From assembly GCF_001753245.1 (NCBI RefSeq), contig NZ_CP017415.1, positions 1,454,501 through 1,518,500 on the forward strand: 64,000 nt of DNA. The letters run 5' to 3'. Shown in pieces: positions 7,532 to 16,406 of this stretch (the first letter of the stretch is position 1; each line of letters opens with the position of its first letter). The position numbers and the translations under genes are program-made. The notes under the pieces are model-generated. The model was not told the origin of the DNA. It did no database searches and saw nothing but the letters and a program-made list of their open reading frames with translations. This DNA is from Acidihalobacter yilgarnensis (GTDB taxonomy: Bacteria; Pseudomonadota; Gammaproteobacteria; DSM-5130; Acidihalobacteraceae).

Positions 7532-8533
7532 ATGACGCACCCAAACCCCGATCAGCTTGCCGGTGGACTGGAAGACGCCTTGACGGCACAGCCGGGCGAA
7601 ACCCTGGAATCGCGCGAGGCAAAACGGCTTTTGTCCGCCCTGTTGATGCCCTTGAGTCACCTGTTCGCGGGCGAAGTGACCGAAGTCATGATCAACCGGC
7701 ATGACGATATCTGGGTCGAGGACAGGGCCGGCATGCGGCGCGTCGACTGCACCCTGCCCAAGGATGCCGTGGAAACGGCCATTGTCGCGCTCGGCAGGCT
7801 GGCCGGCATCGATGCCGGCGATCAGTGCCCGATTGTGGATGCCCGCGTCGGACGGCATCTGCGGGTCGGCGCGGTGCTGGAACCGGCGGCGGTCGAAGGA
7901 CCGACGCTGTGTATTCGACGCCACGTACCGATGCAGGCTTCGCTGGCGATGTACGGCGAGATCGTGCGTCAGGAAACCCTGCGCCTGCTGGAAGAATCGC
8001 GCAACGTCCTCGTCGCGGGCGCGACGGGATCGGGCAAAACGACCTTCATCAATGCCTTGTTGGCGGAATTGCCGCCGACGGACCGATTGATCGTCATCGA
8101 GGACACCCCTGAACTGACGGTGCCGAATCCCAACCGGGTACGCTTCGAGTCGCGTGGCGGGGCCGACATGAGTGCGTTGTTGCGTGAGGCGCTGCGCCAA
8201 CGCCCCGACCGAATCGTGCTCGGCGAAATCCGAGGACGCGAGGCCTACGATCTGCTGCAGGCGTTCAACACAGGACACGGCGGGTCCTTTTCCACCATCC
8301 ACGCGGGATCGCCCGCCGGCGCGCTGCTCCGCTTGGCTTCGTTGGTGGGGCAAGCCGAAGAGGCGCGCTCATGGCCGCAGTCGGCCATCCGCTCCGCGAT
8401 CGCCGCCTCCGTCGGTGGCGTGGTGTGCCTGCGCAAGAAGCAGGTTGTCGCGGTGGCCTCCGTGGAGGGGCTGGACGATACCGGATTCGTGCTGGAAAAC
8501 CGCTTCGAGGCGGGCATAGCCAAAGCAAATTGA
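7532..8533 (+). CDS. trbB: TrbB/VirB11-type secretion ATPase
   Basis: A 333-residue hexameric ATPase that powers the type IV secretion channel from the cytoplasmic side. Walker A is GATGSGKTT (about residue 163), followed by RLIVIEDTPEL, the LGEIRGREA Walker B region and the His box (GGSFSTIHAGSP). I chose the ATG at 7532 (MTHPNPDQLAGG); a longer frame exists but runs back through the RNase III gene. It is first in the trb operon, as in Ti and Tn4371-like elements. Confidence 0.92.
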   Translation: MTHPNPDQLAGGLEDALTAQPGETLESREAKRLLSALLMPLSHLFAGEVTEVMINRHDDIWVEDRAGMRRVDCTLPKDAVETAIVALGRLAGIDAGDQCPIVDARVGRHLRVGAVLEPAAVEGPTLCIRRHVPMQASLAMYGEIVRQETLRLLEESRNVLVAGATGSGKTTFINALLAELPPTDRLIVIEDTPELTVPNPNRVRFESRGGADMSALLREALRQRPDRIVLGEIRGREAYDLLQAFNTGHGGSFSTIHAGSPAGALLRLASLVGQAEEARSWPQSAIRSAIAASVGGVVCLRKKQVVAVASVEGLDDTGFVLENRFEAGIAKAN

Positions 8534-8628
8534 GAAAAAGGGCCTGTGACGCGGTTATTTCGTCATCTTTGCGGTGTGCCGCCGGTGGAACATCGTTCTG
8601 GCAAATGCCTATCTAAGGAGAACGAGCG

Positions 8629-9033
8629 ATGTATCGAAAAACGGTTGACGCCTGTCAAAGGGGGATGTGGGCGCTGGCATCCCGCCCCTCCGTCGTATGG
8701 CTCACGGGCTTTACCTTGATGTCGCTGTCCGAACCATCGCAGGCCTTCAGCATGGGTTGTGGCGGATTCAGCGGAAATTTCAGCAGTTTCACCGGGCTGC
8801 TTGGCGGTATCGCGGGATTTCTGTCCGGCACCTTCGGACGCGCGGCCGTGATCATTGCGATCGCTATTTTCGGCGCGTTGCTCATGTTCGGCGAACTAAA
8901 GGGCGTGTTCGGTAGCGTCATCAAGATCCTGTTTGGAGGTTCGCTGATCCTGATGGCCACTCAGTGGGCCGGGCTATTCAACGCGGTAGGTTCGGGGTCG
9001 GCGGCCTGTAATTACATCCAGAGTGGCGGTTGA
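8629..9033 (+). CDS. trbC: TrbC/VirB2-type conjugative pilin
   Basis: A 134-residue prepilin-like protein: an N-terminal signal region ending near SEPSQAFS, then two hydrophobic helices (about residues 56-85 and 94-115) joined by a short polar loop, as in VirB2/TrbC pilins. It precedes a VirB3-like gene by three bases. A good Shine-Dalgarno (AAGGAG) precedes the ATG. It would form the T4SS pilus or channel lining. Confidence 0.8.
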   Translation: MYRKTVDACQRGMWALASRPSVVWLTGFTLMSLSEPSQAFSMGCGGFSGNFSSFTGLLGGIAGFLSGTFGRAAVIIAIAIFGALLMFGELKGVFGSVIKILFGGSLILMATQWAGLFNAVGSGSAACNYIQSGG

Positions 9034-9036
9034 TTT

Positions 9037-9336
9037 GTGAGCGAAGGCGAGCGCAAAACGAAGATCCGGCGCGCCCTGATCGGTGGTCGCGTCCTGTGGG
9101 GCGTGGACTACTCGCTTGCGGTCGGGAACCTCACGCTCGCCGTCATGCTGGTGATCGTCGGGCATATCTATTGGTGGATTCTGGCCGCCATCGGTATTCA
9201 CGGACTGCTTGGCATGGCCCATCGCGCGGACCCCGACATGTTCAAGGTCTATCTGCGCTATGCCAAGCAGGGCCATCGCTATGAACCCTGGGCACACCCG
9301 GACAGCCGAAATCGCCGGCCGGGAGGATGGCTGTGA
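9037..9336 (+). CDS. trbD: TrbD/VirB3-type inner-membrane protein
   Basis: A 99-residue protein with one hydrophobic hairpin (about residues 28-60: LAVGNLTLAVMLVIVGHIY, then WWILAAIGIHGLLG), as in VirB3/TrbD. The start is a GTG right after the trbC stop, and the end overlaps trbE by ten bases. VirB3 proteins work with the VirB4 ATPase, which fits the gene order. Confidence 0.8.
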   Translation: MSEGERKTKIRRALIGGRVLWGVDYSLAVGNLTLAVMLVIVGHIYWWILAAIGIHGLLGMAHRADPDMFKVYLRYAKQGHRYEPWAHPDSRNRRPGGWL

Positions 9337-11816
9337 TTGCCGCAAAGGATCGCGTCAAGACGCTCAAGGCCACCCGCGCGTTGTCGGAACTGCTGCCCTG
9401 GGTGGCGCCGCTGACGCCCGGCATCGTGTTGTGCAAGGATGGCGGCCTGCTGGCCGGATGGAGTTTCCACGGGCTCGACTCCGAAGGCCGCGGCGCGGCA
9501 GAGCAGGCCGGCGATTCCCGGCATCTGGAACGCGCGATCAACGGATTCGTCGGCAATCGCATCAAGACCTGGTGGACGGTACGCCGCGACCGGTCATCCG
9601 GATGGGCGGGTGGAGACTTTTCCGACCCGGTGACCCGCCGCGTGGATGCCTCGGCGCGCGCCGCCTGGAACAAAAAGAGCCATTATGTCGCGCACCGCGC
9701 CTTCTGGATCATGGTGTCGCCGCCAACCCCTGCGGAAACGTTGGTTGCACGCATCGCACAGGAAGGCGCCAGTGGACTGCTCTCGGGCATCGGCCCCTGG
9801 CTGCTCAATGTCCTGGCGGGTCAGGCCGCGTTCGAAAACGATGCCCGCCGCTTGATGGACCGCGTTTCGGAGGCCGAATCGCTCTTCGAGCGCGTCGGCT
9901 CGTTATTTCCCGCGGCGGGCTTCAACCGCCTGATCGAAGAACGCCTGCTTGGCTGGTTGAACGCGCTGGCCTCGCCCAGCGAACCGTACCATCCGCTACG
10001 CACCCGTTCGGCTCTGCAGGCGCTGGACGAAACCCTGGGCGAATGTACGCTCGACCAGAATGCCTCCGCGATGTACTTCGCGGGACCGACGCGCACGGTG
10101 CATGCCGCGGCGCTGACGATCAAGACGGTGCCGGACGCATGGCCGGAGTCCATCGGCCCTGGCGTGTTTGACCGGATTCTGGATATCGACTGCGAATGCG
10201 TGTTCTCGCTCGCTACGCGCTATCTCGATACCGAAGCCGCACGCGGCGCGGTCAAGGAGCGCCGGCGCCACCTGCTCAACTGGCGCAAGGGTCTGGGCGG
10301 CTACGTGAAGGAAGGCCTGATGAAGGTGGAAACCGATCAGGTGGATTCCGATAAGGATGTGCAGGCCAAGGAAGCCGATGCAGCTCTGCTCGATCTATCG
10401 AACTCGCCCTCCGCGGGACATGCATTCCCCGTGCTGGTGCTGCGAGCGGAATCCGCGGAAAAGCTCGAACGCTCGGTCTCTGATGCCTCGCGGTTGTTCC
10501 ATGTCGCCGAATTCGCCGTGCTGCGCGAACGCATGCACCAGATCTCGGCCTGGGCCGGCACCTTGCCGGGACAGTGGGCCGAACCCGTGCGCTGGAGTTA
10601 TCTATCGGGCGCAGCCATAGCCGACATGGCGCCCATTCGCGGTCCAGCACGGGGCAGTTCGATTGCCCGGCATCTGAGCAAGATGAGCGGCAGCCGGCAG
10701 CCGGCACTTTGCACCTTCGCCACGCGATCCATGGAACCCTACTGGCTGGAGCCGCATCTCGGCGATGTCGGCCACGGCATTATCTTGGGGCCTACCGGCA
10801 TGGGCAAAAGCGTGCTCGGCGGCTGGATGTGCCTGCGCTGGACGCAGTATTCGCGCAGTCGGGTGTTCGTGTTCGACAAGGATCGGTCGCTGCGCAAAAT
10901 GATCCTGCTGGCGGGCGGCCACTATCTCGGCGACAGCGGCAAGATGCGCATCAATCCCTTCGCGGGACTCGAGGGCGACGACGACTGGCGCTGGGCCACG
11001 GATTTCGTGGTGCAGCTGTTGTCTCCGGACGACGGAGAACTGGAGCCGGTCGACGTGAACGAGATTGCCACGGCCTGCCGGCGCATCCAGTCGCTCGAAC
11101 CCGGCGACCGTCGTCTGCGCTCGCTCAAGGCGTTGCTCCCGGCCAGGCTCGGCGATCGCCTGGCGCAATGGATCGGCGATGGCCGTTACGCAGGCTATTT
11201 CGACCACGAGACTGACGGCATGACCCTGGGTGCCTTCGTGGGGATCGCCATGGACGAGGTCTTGCGCTTCCCGCGCGCGGCGCGTGCGTTCATGGATCTT
11301 GCCTTCCATCGTATCGGCAAACAGCTCGATGGCGCTCCGGTCTACATCCATATCGAAGAAGGCTGGTTCGCGCTCGACGATCCGGCCTTCGCACGCAAGC
11401 TCGACGACTGGCTGCGCACCCTGCGCAAGCTCAACGGCGTGCTGATTCTGTCCACGCAGTCGCTCAAGGAAATCGCAGAATCCAGGACGTTCACCGGATT
11501 TGCTTCGGCGCCCAACCGCTTCCTGCTGCCCAATCCGGATATCGCCTCGTTCGAGTCCATCTATCGCGATGGGCTGAGATTGACCCGCGAGCAGATGAAG
11601 ATCATCGGCGAAGCCCGCCCCAAAGGCGAGACGGTGCTCGTGCGTGACGGACGTACGCGCGTGCTGCGTGTGGATATTCCGGCAGAAGGCATTGCGCTGC
11701 TGCGCGCCGATGCCGAGGCCGACGAAGTGTTCGAACGCTGGATGAACAGCGGACATCCGGAATGGAGGATGAGATATGTCGACGAAATGGTGGAAAGGCA
11801 GACGCGGCGCGATTGA
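9327..11816 (+). CDS. trbE: TrbE/VirB4-type conjugation ATPase
   Basis: An 829-residue CagE/TrbE/VirB ATPase, the usual size. Walker A GPTGMGKSV lies near residue 488, the next strand reads RVFVFDKDRSL, and a Walker B-like segment (APVYIHIEEGWFAL) comes before the LNGVLILSTQSLKEI motif. VirB4 proteins energise pilin extraction and channel assembly at the inner membrane. It overlaps trbD at the start and trbJ at the end. Confidence 0.93.
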   Translation: MAVIAAKDRVKTLKATRALSELLPWVAPLTPGIVLCKDGGLLAGWSFHGLDSEGRGAAEQAGDSRHLERAINGFVGNRIKTWWTVRRDRSSGWAGGDFSDPVTRRVDASARAAWNKKSHYVAHRAFWIMVSPPTPAETLVARIAQEGASGLLSGIGPWLLNVLAGQAAFENDARRLMDRVSEAESLFERVGSLFPAAGFNRLIEERLLGWLNALASPSEPYHPLRTRSALQALDETLGECTLDQNASAMYFAGPTRTVHAAALTIKTVPDAWPESIGPGVFDRILDIDCECVFSLATRYLDTEAARGAVKERRRHLLNWRKGLGGYVKEGLMKVETDQVDSDKDVQAKEADAALLDLSNSPSAGHAFPVLVLRAESAEKLERSVSDASRLFHVAEFAVLRERMHQISAWAGTLPGQWAEPVRWSYLSGAAIADMAPIRGPARGSSIARHLSKMSGSRQPALCTFATRSMEPYWLEPHLGDVGHGIILGPTGMGKSVLGGWMCLRWTQYSRSRVFVFDKDRSLRKMILLAGGHYLGDSGKMRINPFAGLEGDDDWRWATDFVVQLLSPDDGELEPVDVNEIATACRRIQSLEPGDRRLRSLKALLPARLGDRLAQWIGDGRYAGYFDHETDGMTLGAFVGIAMDEVLRFPRAARAFMDLAFHRIGKQLDGAPVYIHIEEGWFALDDPAFARKLDDWLRTLRKLNGVLILSTQSLKEIAESRTFTGFASAPNRFLLPNPDIASFESIYRDGLRLTREQMKIIGEARPKGETVLVRDGRTRVLRVDIPAEGIALLRADAEADEVFERWMNSGHPEWRMRYVDEMVERQTRRD

Positions 11817-12612
11817 CCTGATGGTCGGACTCGCGGTTCTGGTCGGAACCCAGGGTATTGCGCATGCGGCCGCCTCCGGCAGCACGGTATTCGATCCTTG
11901 GAATTTCGCACGGAACACCGTGTCCGCGCAGAACAGTATTCGCATCATCGAAAACCAGTTGCAGAACTACGCGATGCAGAAGTACGGCATCGACATCAAT
12001 CTGCAGAACCTCTCGCAGAGCGAGATCAATACGCTGATGTATCAGGTGGGCAGACAGAACTCGCCGCAGCTGAACAACGATATCGCCTATTACCGCGATC
12101 TGCAGGCGTTCAACCAGCAGCTGGGGGTCACGAATCAGAGCGTGATGTCGCAGTATCAGGCCTACAACGCATCCAAGTTGACGCCGCAACAGTACATCCA
12201 GCAGGAGCAGCAGATGGCCAATTCCAATGCCGGATACGCGGCATCAGGGTATGAGTCGGCCAAGCGCAACCTGGCACGTACGAATGCCATGGCGAACAGC
12301 GTACAGGCCGCCGGTCAGAGCATCGGTCATATCAAAGGGATGACCGGAAACATGGATTTGCTCAACACGCAGGTCAATACGCTCACCCAACAGAACGAGG
12401 CTCTGATCAAGCTCACCGCAGAAACGCAGATGCAAGCGTCCCACGCCGCCATCGAAAAAGCGAAGAAGGCCAAAGCAGCAGCGCAGGCCGCGAATAACCT
12501 GAATCAGGCTTTCAGCGGAGTCCAGAATCCGGGGCAGGCTGGACGGGGTGCGAGTGACTATTTGCACAATATGCTGAACAACATGTCGAAACCCACAGGG
12601 GGTACGCCATGA
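11776..12612 (+). CDS. trbJ: TrbJ/VirB5-type periplasmic pilus-assembly protein
   Basis: A 278-residue exported protein: an N-terminal signal peptide (about residues 12-31, GLAVLVGTQGIAHA) then a largely helical, Gln/Asn/Ala-rich body with predicted coiled coils, as in TrbJ/VirB5. The FDPWNFARNTVSAQNS segment is characteristic of TrbJ. It starts inside the end of trbE (41-bp overlap) and overlaps trbL by four bases. No trbK-like entry-exclusion lipoprotein follows, unlike in RP4. Confidence 0.85.
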   Translation: MSTKWWKGRRGAIDLMVGLAVLVGTQGIAHAAASGSTVFDPWNFARNTVSAQNSIRIIENQLQNYAMQKYGIDINLQNLSQSEINTLMYQVGRQNSPQLNNDIAYYRDLQAFNQQLGVTNQSVMSQYQAYNASKLTPQQYIQQEQQMANSNAGYAASGYESAKRNLARTNAMANSVQAAGQSIGHIKGMTGNMDLLNTQVNTLTQQNEALIKLTAETQMQASHAAIEKAKKAKAAAQAANNLNQAFSGVQNPGQAGRGASDYLHNMLNNMSKPTGGTP

Positions 12613-13730
12613 GTACGCGGCATACGCGGCATCGTAGCGGATTTGTCGGCCTGCTCTTGCTCGCCTGCCTCGCGCTGGCGCCCATGACCGCGCAGGCGAG
12701 TCTGTTTAATACCCAAACCGCCGCGCCCACGATGCAGGTGATCGTGCCGCATTACAATTGCCAGGTCGGTAGCAGCCTGGCGAACACGTATGCCGGTAAC
12801 GTGTTTTTCGGCATGCAAGGTTTTTCTCAGGACATGCGGGCCGCCGGGGATGCCATGGCCGGCCACGCCATCTACTACGGAAATATCATGCTGCGCGCGT
12901 TTCTCATTATCGCCTTGATGTGGTACGGCTTCGGGATGCTGACCGACGTGGGCGGAGCTTATCTGGAACCGTCAAGCATGATACGCACCTTCATCACGCT
13001 AGGCGCGGTGATATTGATTTTTCGAAACTATTATCCGATCGCCCACGCATTGATTCACATATTCCAGGAAATCGGGGGCGGATTGGTGGGTGTATCGAAT
13101 CAGGGCAACTACGGCGACCCCTCGTGCGTACTTTTTTCGACCGGCGACGGTCTGCTACATAGCATGTTCATTGCGCCCGTGACGAACGTCTCCCTCTGGC
13201 ATGTTGTCATGGACGAAGGCGTTTCGACGTTGATAGAAATGTGGCTTTATCAAGTTGCCATATTTCTGGTTGCTGCTTTGATGATTGTGGCAGGTGGGTT
13301 CTATTTTTTCTGGTCCATCGTCTCGATGTTTTTGCTCGCAATCGCCATCGGTCTGGGTCCGCTCGTCATTCCCATGCTGGTGTTTGACTGGACGCAAAAG
13401 CTGGCCTTCGATTCCTGGCTGGGATTTTTGTGGGATGCGCTTATGTACCAGATCGTCGGACCCGCAGTGTTGGGCGTTGCAGGCTACGTGGTGAGTAATG
13501 CCATTGCACCCATCGCCAACACGACGCCATTGTTTTACTACAGCCAAAACCATTTTCATATCAACTGGTCACCCTTGTTCGGCATGGGGCTGGTCGCTCT
13601 TGCCGTGGTGTGGTTCTCCTGGAAGCTCCCGTCACTGGTGCGTCAGCTTTCAGCGGGCGCAGCGCATGCGGGGGACTTCGGCGCGGGCAAGGAAATGGGT
13701 GGGTTGAAAGGCATGTTGAAAACCAAATAG
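12609..13730 (+). CDS. trbL: TrbL/VirB6-type polytopic membrane protein
   Basis: A 373-residue protein: an N-terminal signal peptide (to about residue 30) then at least five transmembrane helices (starting near residues 93, 132, 218, 240 and 282) and a polar C-terminus. This is the VirB6/TrbL pattern of the inner-membrane channel component. It is shorter than RP4 TrbL but complete in topology. It is the last gene of the first trb block, followed by a terminator-like hairpin and an inserted TA island. Confidence 0.85.
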   Translation: MSTRHTRHRSGFVGLLLLACLALAPMTAQASLFNTQTAAPTMQVIVPHYNCQVGSSLANTYAGNVFFGMQGFSQDMRAAGDAMAGHAIYYGNIMLRAFLIIALMWYGFGMLTDVGGAYLEPSSMIRTFITLGAVILIFRNYYPIAHALIHIFQEIGGGLVGVSNQGNYGDPSCVLFSTGDGLLHSMFIAPVTNVSLWHVVMDEGVSTLIEMWLYQVAIFLVAALMIVAGGFYFFWSIVSMFLLAIAIGLGPLVIPMLVFDWTQKLAFDSWLGFLWDALMYQIVGPAVLGVAGYVVSNAIAPIANTTPLFYYSQNHFHINWSPLFGMGLVALAVVWFSWKLPSLVRQLSAGAAHAGDFGAGKEMGGLKGMLKTK

Positions 13731-13805
13731 TTGGTTGAACGGCGAGTCGCCACCGGGACCGGCCACCGGAGCGACCGCTGCACCTGACTCAGGGTCGGCG
13801 GGTTG

Positions 13806-13825
13806 CAGCCCGTCCGGGGCTGTTT
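13806..13825 (+). terminator. Terminator-like hairpin after trbL
   Basis: CAGCCC-GTCCG-GGGCTG, a perfect six-base stem followed by TTT, lies 76 bases after the trbL stop. It would separate the first trb block from the minus-strand TA genes. Confidence 0.5.
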
Positions 13826-13831
13826 CATGAT

Positions 13832-14332
13832 TCAGCGTACCCAGCGACGGGCGTCCTTCAAGAGCAGCAGCAATTGCTGCTCTCGCAACGGCGAGGCGAT
13901 GAACCCGAACCGGGTGTAGAACTGTGCCGCTTCTTGATCGATGGGATGGGTCAACATGGCCCTGATGCCGGCTTGTTCGGCAATCAGCATCGTGCGACGA
14001 ATCGCGTCCTGCAGCAGGCCAAAGCCTATGCCTCGCCTCTGATCCGCCACCGAAACAGCCAGCCTCGCCAGAATCACCACCGGTAACGGGTACTGCCCCA
14101 TTCCCTTGCGAATGCGCTCCGGAGCTTGCAGTGTATCGACCTGTCCAACGGTTAGGCTGAAGTAGCCTGCGACGCGGTCATCATCCTCGGCAACCACAAA
14201 GGTCTTGGCCGAGCCGCTGCCCTGCGCCTGACGGGCGTGGCGCAAAAGCCAGTCATTCAGCGCGGGCTTGCCGCAATCGAAACCCTCTAGCCGATGCTGC
14301 GCGGCGAGAGGTTCCGGTGCGCGCAAGGTCAC
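13832..14332 (-). CDS. GNAT acetyltransferase toxin (TacT/AtaT-like)
   Basis: A 166-residue GNAT protein of the TA type: the opening LEGFDCGKPALNDWLLRHA is the hallmark of TacT/AtaT-like toxins, which acetylate aminoacyl-tRNA. The acetyl-CoA loop is visible as VADQRRGIGFGLLQ (about residues 93-106), and the C-terminus has QFYTRFGFIASP. It overlaps its antitoxin gene by four bases. The toxin looks intact while the antitoxin gene is frameshifted. Confidence 0.85.
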   Translation of the reverse strand: MTLRAPEPLAAQHRLEGFDCGKPALNDWLLRHARQAQGSGSAKTFVVAEDDDRVAGYFSLTVGQVDTLQAPERIRKGMGQYPLPVVILARLAVSVADQRRGIGFGLLQDAIRRTMLIAEQAGIRAMLTHPIDQEAAQFYTRFGFIASPLREQQLLLLLKDARRWVR

Positions 14333-14621
14333 CTCGTGTCCCAGGGCGCCTTGTGGGCAAACAGGTTACGCAAACCTTCATTGGCCTGTTCGGGCTGATC
14401 CAGCAGATCCATCAGGGCTTGGTATTGGCTCCCGGAAACCATGAACAATCGCTGATCGAGCAGGGTCTGCTCGGCAGCCAGGCAAGCGCTGTCGAGAATG
14501 AAGTCGGTCAGCGACTTGTGGGCCACCTCGGCGGCACGGCGCAGCACCACCTCCTGTTCGGGGTGGCGCGCAGCCCAAGTCGGGCAGAGCGAACGGAAGT
14601 CGACGATGCCCCGGCAGTCAT
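14329..14621 (-). pseudogene. DUF1778 antitoxin with a one-base deletion
   Basis: The ATG at 14621 opens a typical DUF1778 N-terminus (ARLGLRATP, a ribbon-helix-helix). The frame then slips, and the rest (VVLRRAAEVAHKSLTDFIL onward) continues in another frame to 14329. The sequence 'accccgaacagg' lacks one G relative to the codons expected for TPEQE (about 14565). The last 73 residues could still be made from an internal GTG/ATG, which would keep the toxin-binding tail and lose DNA binding. A sequencing error is the alternative. Confidence 0.7.
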
Positions 14622-14652
14622 GACAGCACCTCTCGTGTTAGATCAATTGCCG

Positions 14653-14679
14653 CAATGTTGGTACAAGAAGCGTACATTG
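14653..14679 (-). promoter_or_regulatory. Inverted-repeat operator upstream of the DUF1778-GNAT pair
   Basis: An imperfect palindrome, CAATGT ... ACATTG, with inner GGTAC/CGTAC motifs, lies 32 bases upstream of the antitoxin start. Position and symmetry fit autorepression by the ribbon-helix-helix antitoxin. Confidence 0.4.
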
Positions 14680-14701
14680 TCTAGTGGCGTGGGCGACCCT
14701 C

Positions 14702-14741
14702 TGCGCGGCAAGCCCCGCTGTTCAGGACGGAGGGGATGGCT
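14702..14741 (+). other. Solo IS605-type end (degenerate hairpin)
   Basis: The sequence aagccccgctgttcagga and the following cggagggga closely match the reverse complement of the tnpA-side end of the IS605-type element (3560-3596), with several mismatches in the stem. No transposase is attached, so it is a scar of an old insertion or a MITE-like end. Confidence 0.6.
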
Positions 14742-14754
14742 CACAGAACGGCGC

Positions 14755-14870
14755 TGGGCGCTGGGTGCTGGTGTATGCGTTGCTGGGTGGAAACGAATTA
14801 TCGGTACACGAACTGGCACGACGCGTGGGGCGTGACGTGAAACGGATGCACGGGGGCGTCTGCGTAAGAC
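14755..14870 (+). pseudogene. Fragment of an HVO_A0114-type HTH antitoxin
   Basis: A short plus-strand frame encodes NELSVHELARRVGRDVKRMH, the recognition segment of HVO_A0114-like winged-helix antitoxins. The expected continuation into the wing is lost. No start codon or partner toxin remains. It sits directly after the solo IS605 end, suggesting insertion then deletion of a TA module. Confidence 0.5.
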
Positions 14871-15015
14871 AGATAGTTGCCACAGCCGCGCTAACGAATG
14901 GACTGTTCAATGCCACCGGCGACATAGCTGCTAGACTTCTCATGGCGGCGGATACTGCATGGCCTCGGTACCTTCGCGGGGAGCGAGGTCATGCGGCCCG
15001 TCGCCGACCTGTCCA

Positions 15016-15384
15016 TCAAACGCAGACGAACCACGCGATGAACTTGGCGCCCTCGATATCATCGCGGCGGATGCCTGGCCGGCAGTCCCTGATGACGCCG
15101 AAAAGGGCCTGGGGCTTTCCGGGCGGCGGATTTTCGAAATACAGCGTGCCTCTGGCGTCTTTGGGTATAAAAACATTCCCGGACAGTGTGAACACGCGCC
15201 AGTCGCTGGTCCAAATATCAACCCGCGACAAACGAGTACTCGGAAGATGTTCTGGATGAAACTCTCCGGCGTGATGTCTGGCCTGGTTTCGCTGGTCGAT
15301 GGATAGTTCAGGAGCGGACTGCAGAATCTCGTCGATCCGGCGCTGCTGTTCGTCAGAAAGGTCGGAAGCGCGGCCTCTGGCCAT
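15016..15384 (-). CDS. Hypothetical protein, paralogue of the gene at 44225
   Basis: A 122-residue protein of unknown function. Its N-terminus (LSDEQQRRIDEILQSAPELS, then a GEFHPEHL motif) clearly resembles the 131-residue protein encoded at 44225-44620. The rest is predicted beta-rich. The ATG at 15384 overlaps the stop of the upstream 66-residue gene (TGATG), so the two are co-translated. A small-protein pair in a TA island suggests a stability or defence role, but no toxin motif is visible. Confidence 0.6.
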   Translation of the reverse strand: MARGRASDLSDEQQRRIDEILQSAPELSIDQRNQARHHAGEFHPEHLPSTRLSRVDIWTSDWRVFTLSGNVFIPKDARGTLYFENPPPGKPQALFGVIRDCRPGIRRDDIEGAKFIAWFVCV

Positions 15385-15584
15385 CAATCAGCCTCGTCGG
15401 TCGAACGCCAGACCACGACGCCCGTCTCGACATCCACGACGCGGACTTCCTGAAAGGCCGGGTCTTGGACGCCTTCGAGCGCCACATCGATCGCTTCGGT
15501 TGCGCTCACGTACACCTGGGTGAAGGCATCCGGCGGCAGCCAGTCGCTTTCAAGCGGGAAATCGGATTCGATCCTGAATGGCAT
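15384..15584 (-). CDS. Small hypothetical protein (66 aa)
   Basis: A 66-residue acidic protein (MPFRIESDFPLESDW ... VVDVETGVVVWRSTDEAD). It is first of a two-gene unit with the paralogue gene 15016-15384, overlapping by one base. No domain is recognised. It could be the antitoxin-like partner of the downstream protein, an inference from organisation alone. Confidence 0.5.
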   Translation of the reverse strand: MPFRIESDFPLESDWLPPDAFTQVYVSATEAIDVALEGVQDPAFQEVRVVDVETGVVVWRSTDEAD

Positions 15585-15758
15585 GTTGGTCCTCCGAATA
15601 CGAGGGCAGACCGTCAGCCATCAATCTTTGCAAGTCCTCGACTAGGTATCAATCATCGGTCTGCGCGCGGGCATTGGCAAAGGTCAGCACGCAAAAGCGT
15701 GAAAAGCCCCCCCTAACGCAGTTATTTAGGAAAAAAACCGCGTGTTCATGGGCCGATC

Positions 15759-16406
15759 ATGGTGCCCATGGACAACAAGCACAAGCAACAACTCGACCCA
15801 TTCGGCTGGCAGGCCTTCTACGAGCGTTACGCGGCGCCGCTGCTGGCTCGCGATCGGTTTTTTCTCGGCATGTTCGTCGCTCTCGCGGTCGCCCTAGCGG
15901 AAGCTGCCGCGCTCGTGGCATTGGTGCCGCTGCACAAAATCGAGCCGTATGTGGTCCGCGTCAACGATCTCGGGCAGGTGCTTTCTTCCGGTCCGGTCGC
16001 CTCGACGGGCAAGCCGCCGAAAGCAGCGGTCGTCTACTGGCTCGGAAGATTCGTCACCGATCTCTATGAGGTCATGCCCGGCATCAGCCGGGCGAACATC
16101 GAGCAGGCCTTCTTCATGACGCACGGCGCCGCCGTGTCGCAGATAGAAGCCTTCCTGAATCAGCACAACCCGGTCAAGACGCTGGCGGAAAATCCGTCGG
16201 CGCGCGTCTCCGTATCGGTCAAGAAAGTCATCCCGCTGCCTCACGACACCGCCTACGTCTCGGCCGTGGTGACCGACGAGCTGACCGGACGTTCGCGTGG
16301 GATCTCGCTCACGCTCAGCTACACCTTCAATCCGCCCAAGACGGTGGCCGACGCGCTGCATAACCCGCTGGGCATCTTGATCACCAATTTCGCAGAGGGC
16401 AACTGA
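15759..16406 (+). CDS. trbF: TrbF/VirB8-type inner-membrane protein
   Basis: A 215-residue bitopic protein: a short cytoplasmic N-terminus, one transmembrane helix (about residues 30-55), then a periplasmic domain with PYVVRVNDLGQV and SLTYTFNPP-like strands typical of TrbF/VirB8, the scaffold linking inner- and outer-membrane T4SS parts. An ATG at 15768 is an alternative start. It resumes the trb operon after the inserted island and overlaps trbG (TGATG). Confidence 0.85.
   Translation: MVPMDNKHKQQLDPFGWQAFYERYAAPLLARDRFFLGMFVALAVALAEAAALVALVPLHKIEPYVVRVNDLGQVLSSGPVASTGKPPKAAVVYWLGRFVTDLYEVMPGISRANIEQAFFMTHGAAVSQIEAFLNQHNPVKTLAENPSARVSVSVKKVIPLPHDTAYVSAVVTDELTGRSRGISLTLSYTFNPPKTVADALHNPLGILITNFAEGN

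Noticed and set aside
10602-11948. 448-codon minus-strand frame opposite trbE
   Set aside because: It is opposite a clear VirB4 ATPase with intact Walker motifs; its translation is Gln/Arg/His-rich and shows no domain.
14959-15306. Plus-strand frames opposite the 15016-15584 gene pair
   Set aside because: The minus-strand frames are coupled by overlapping stop and start codons, and one has a clear paralogue at 44225, so the plus frames are shadows.
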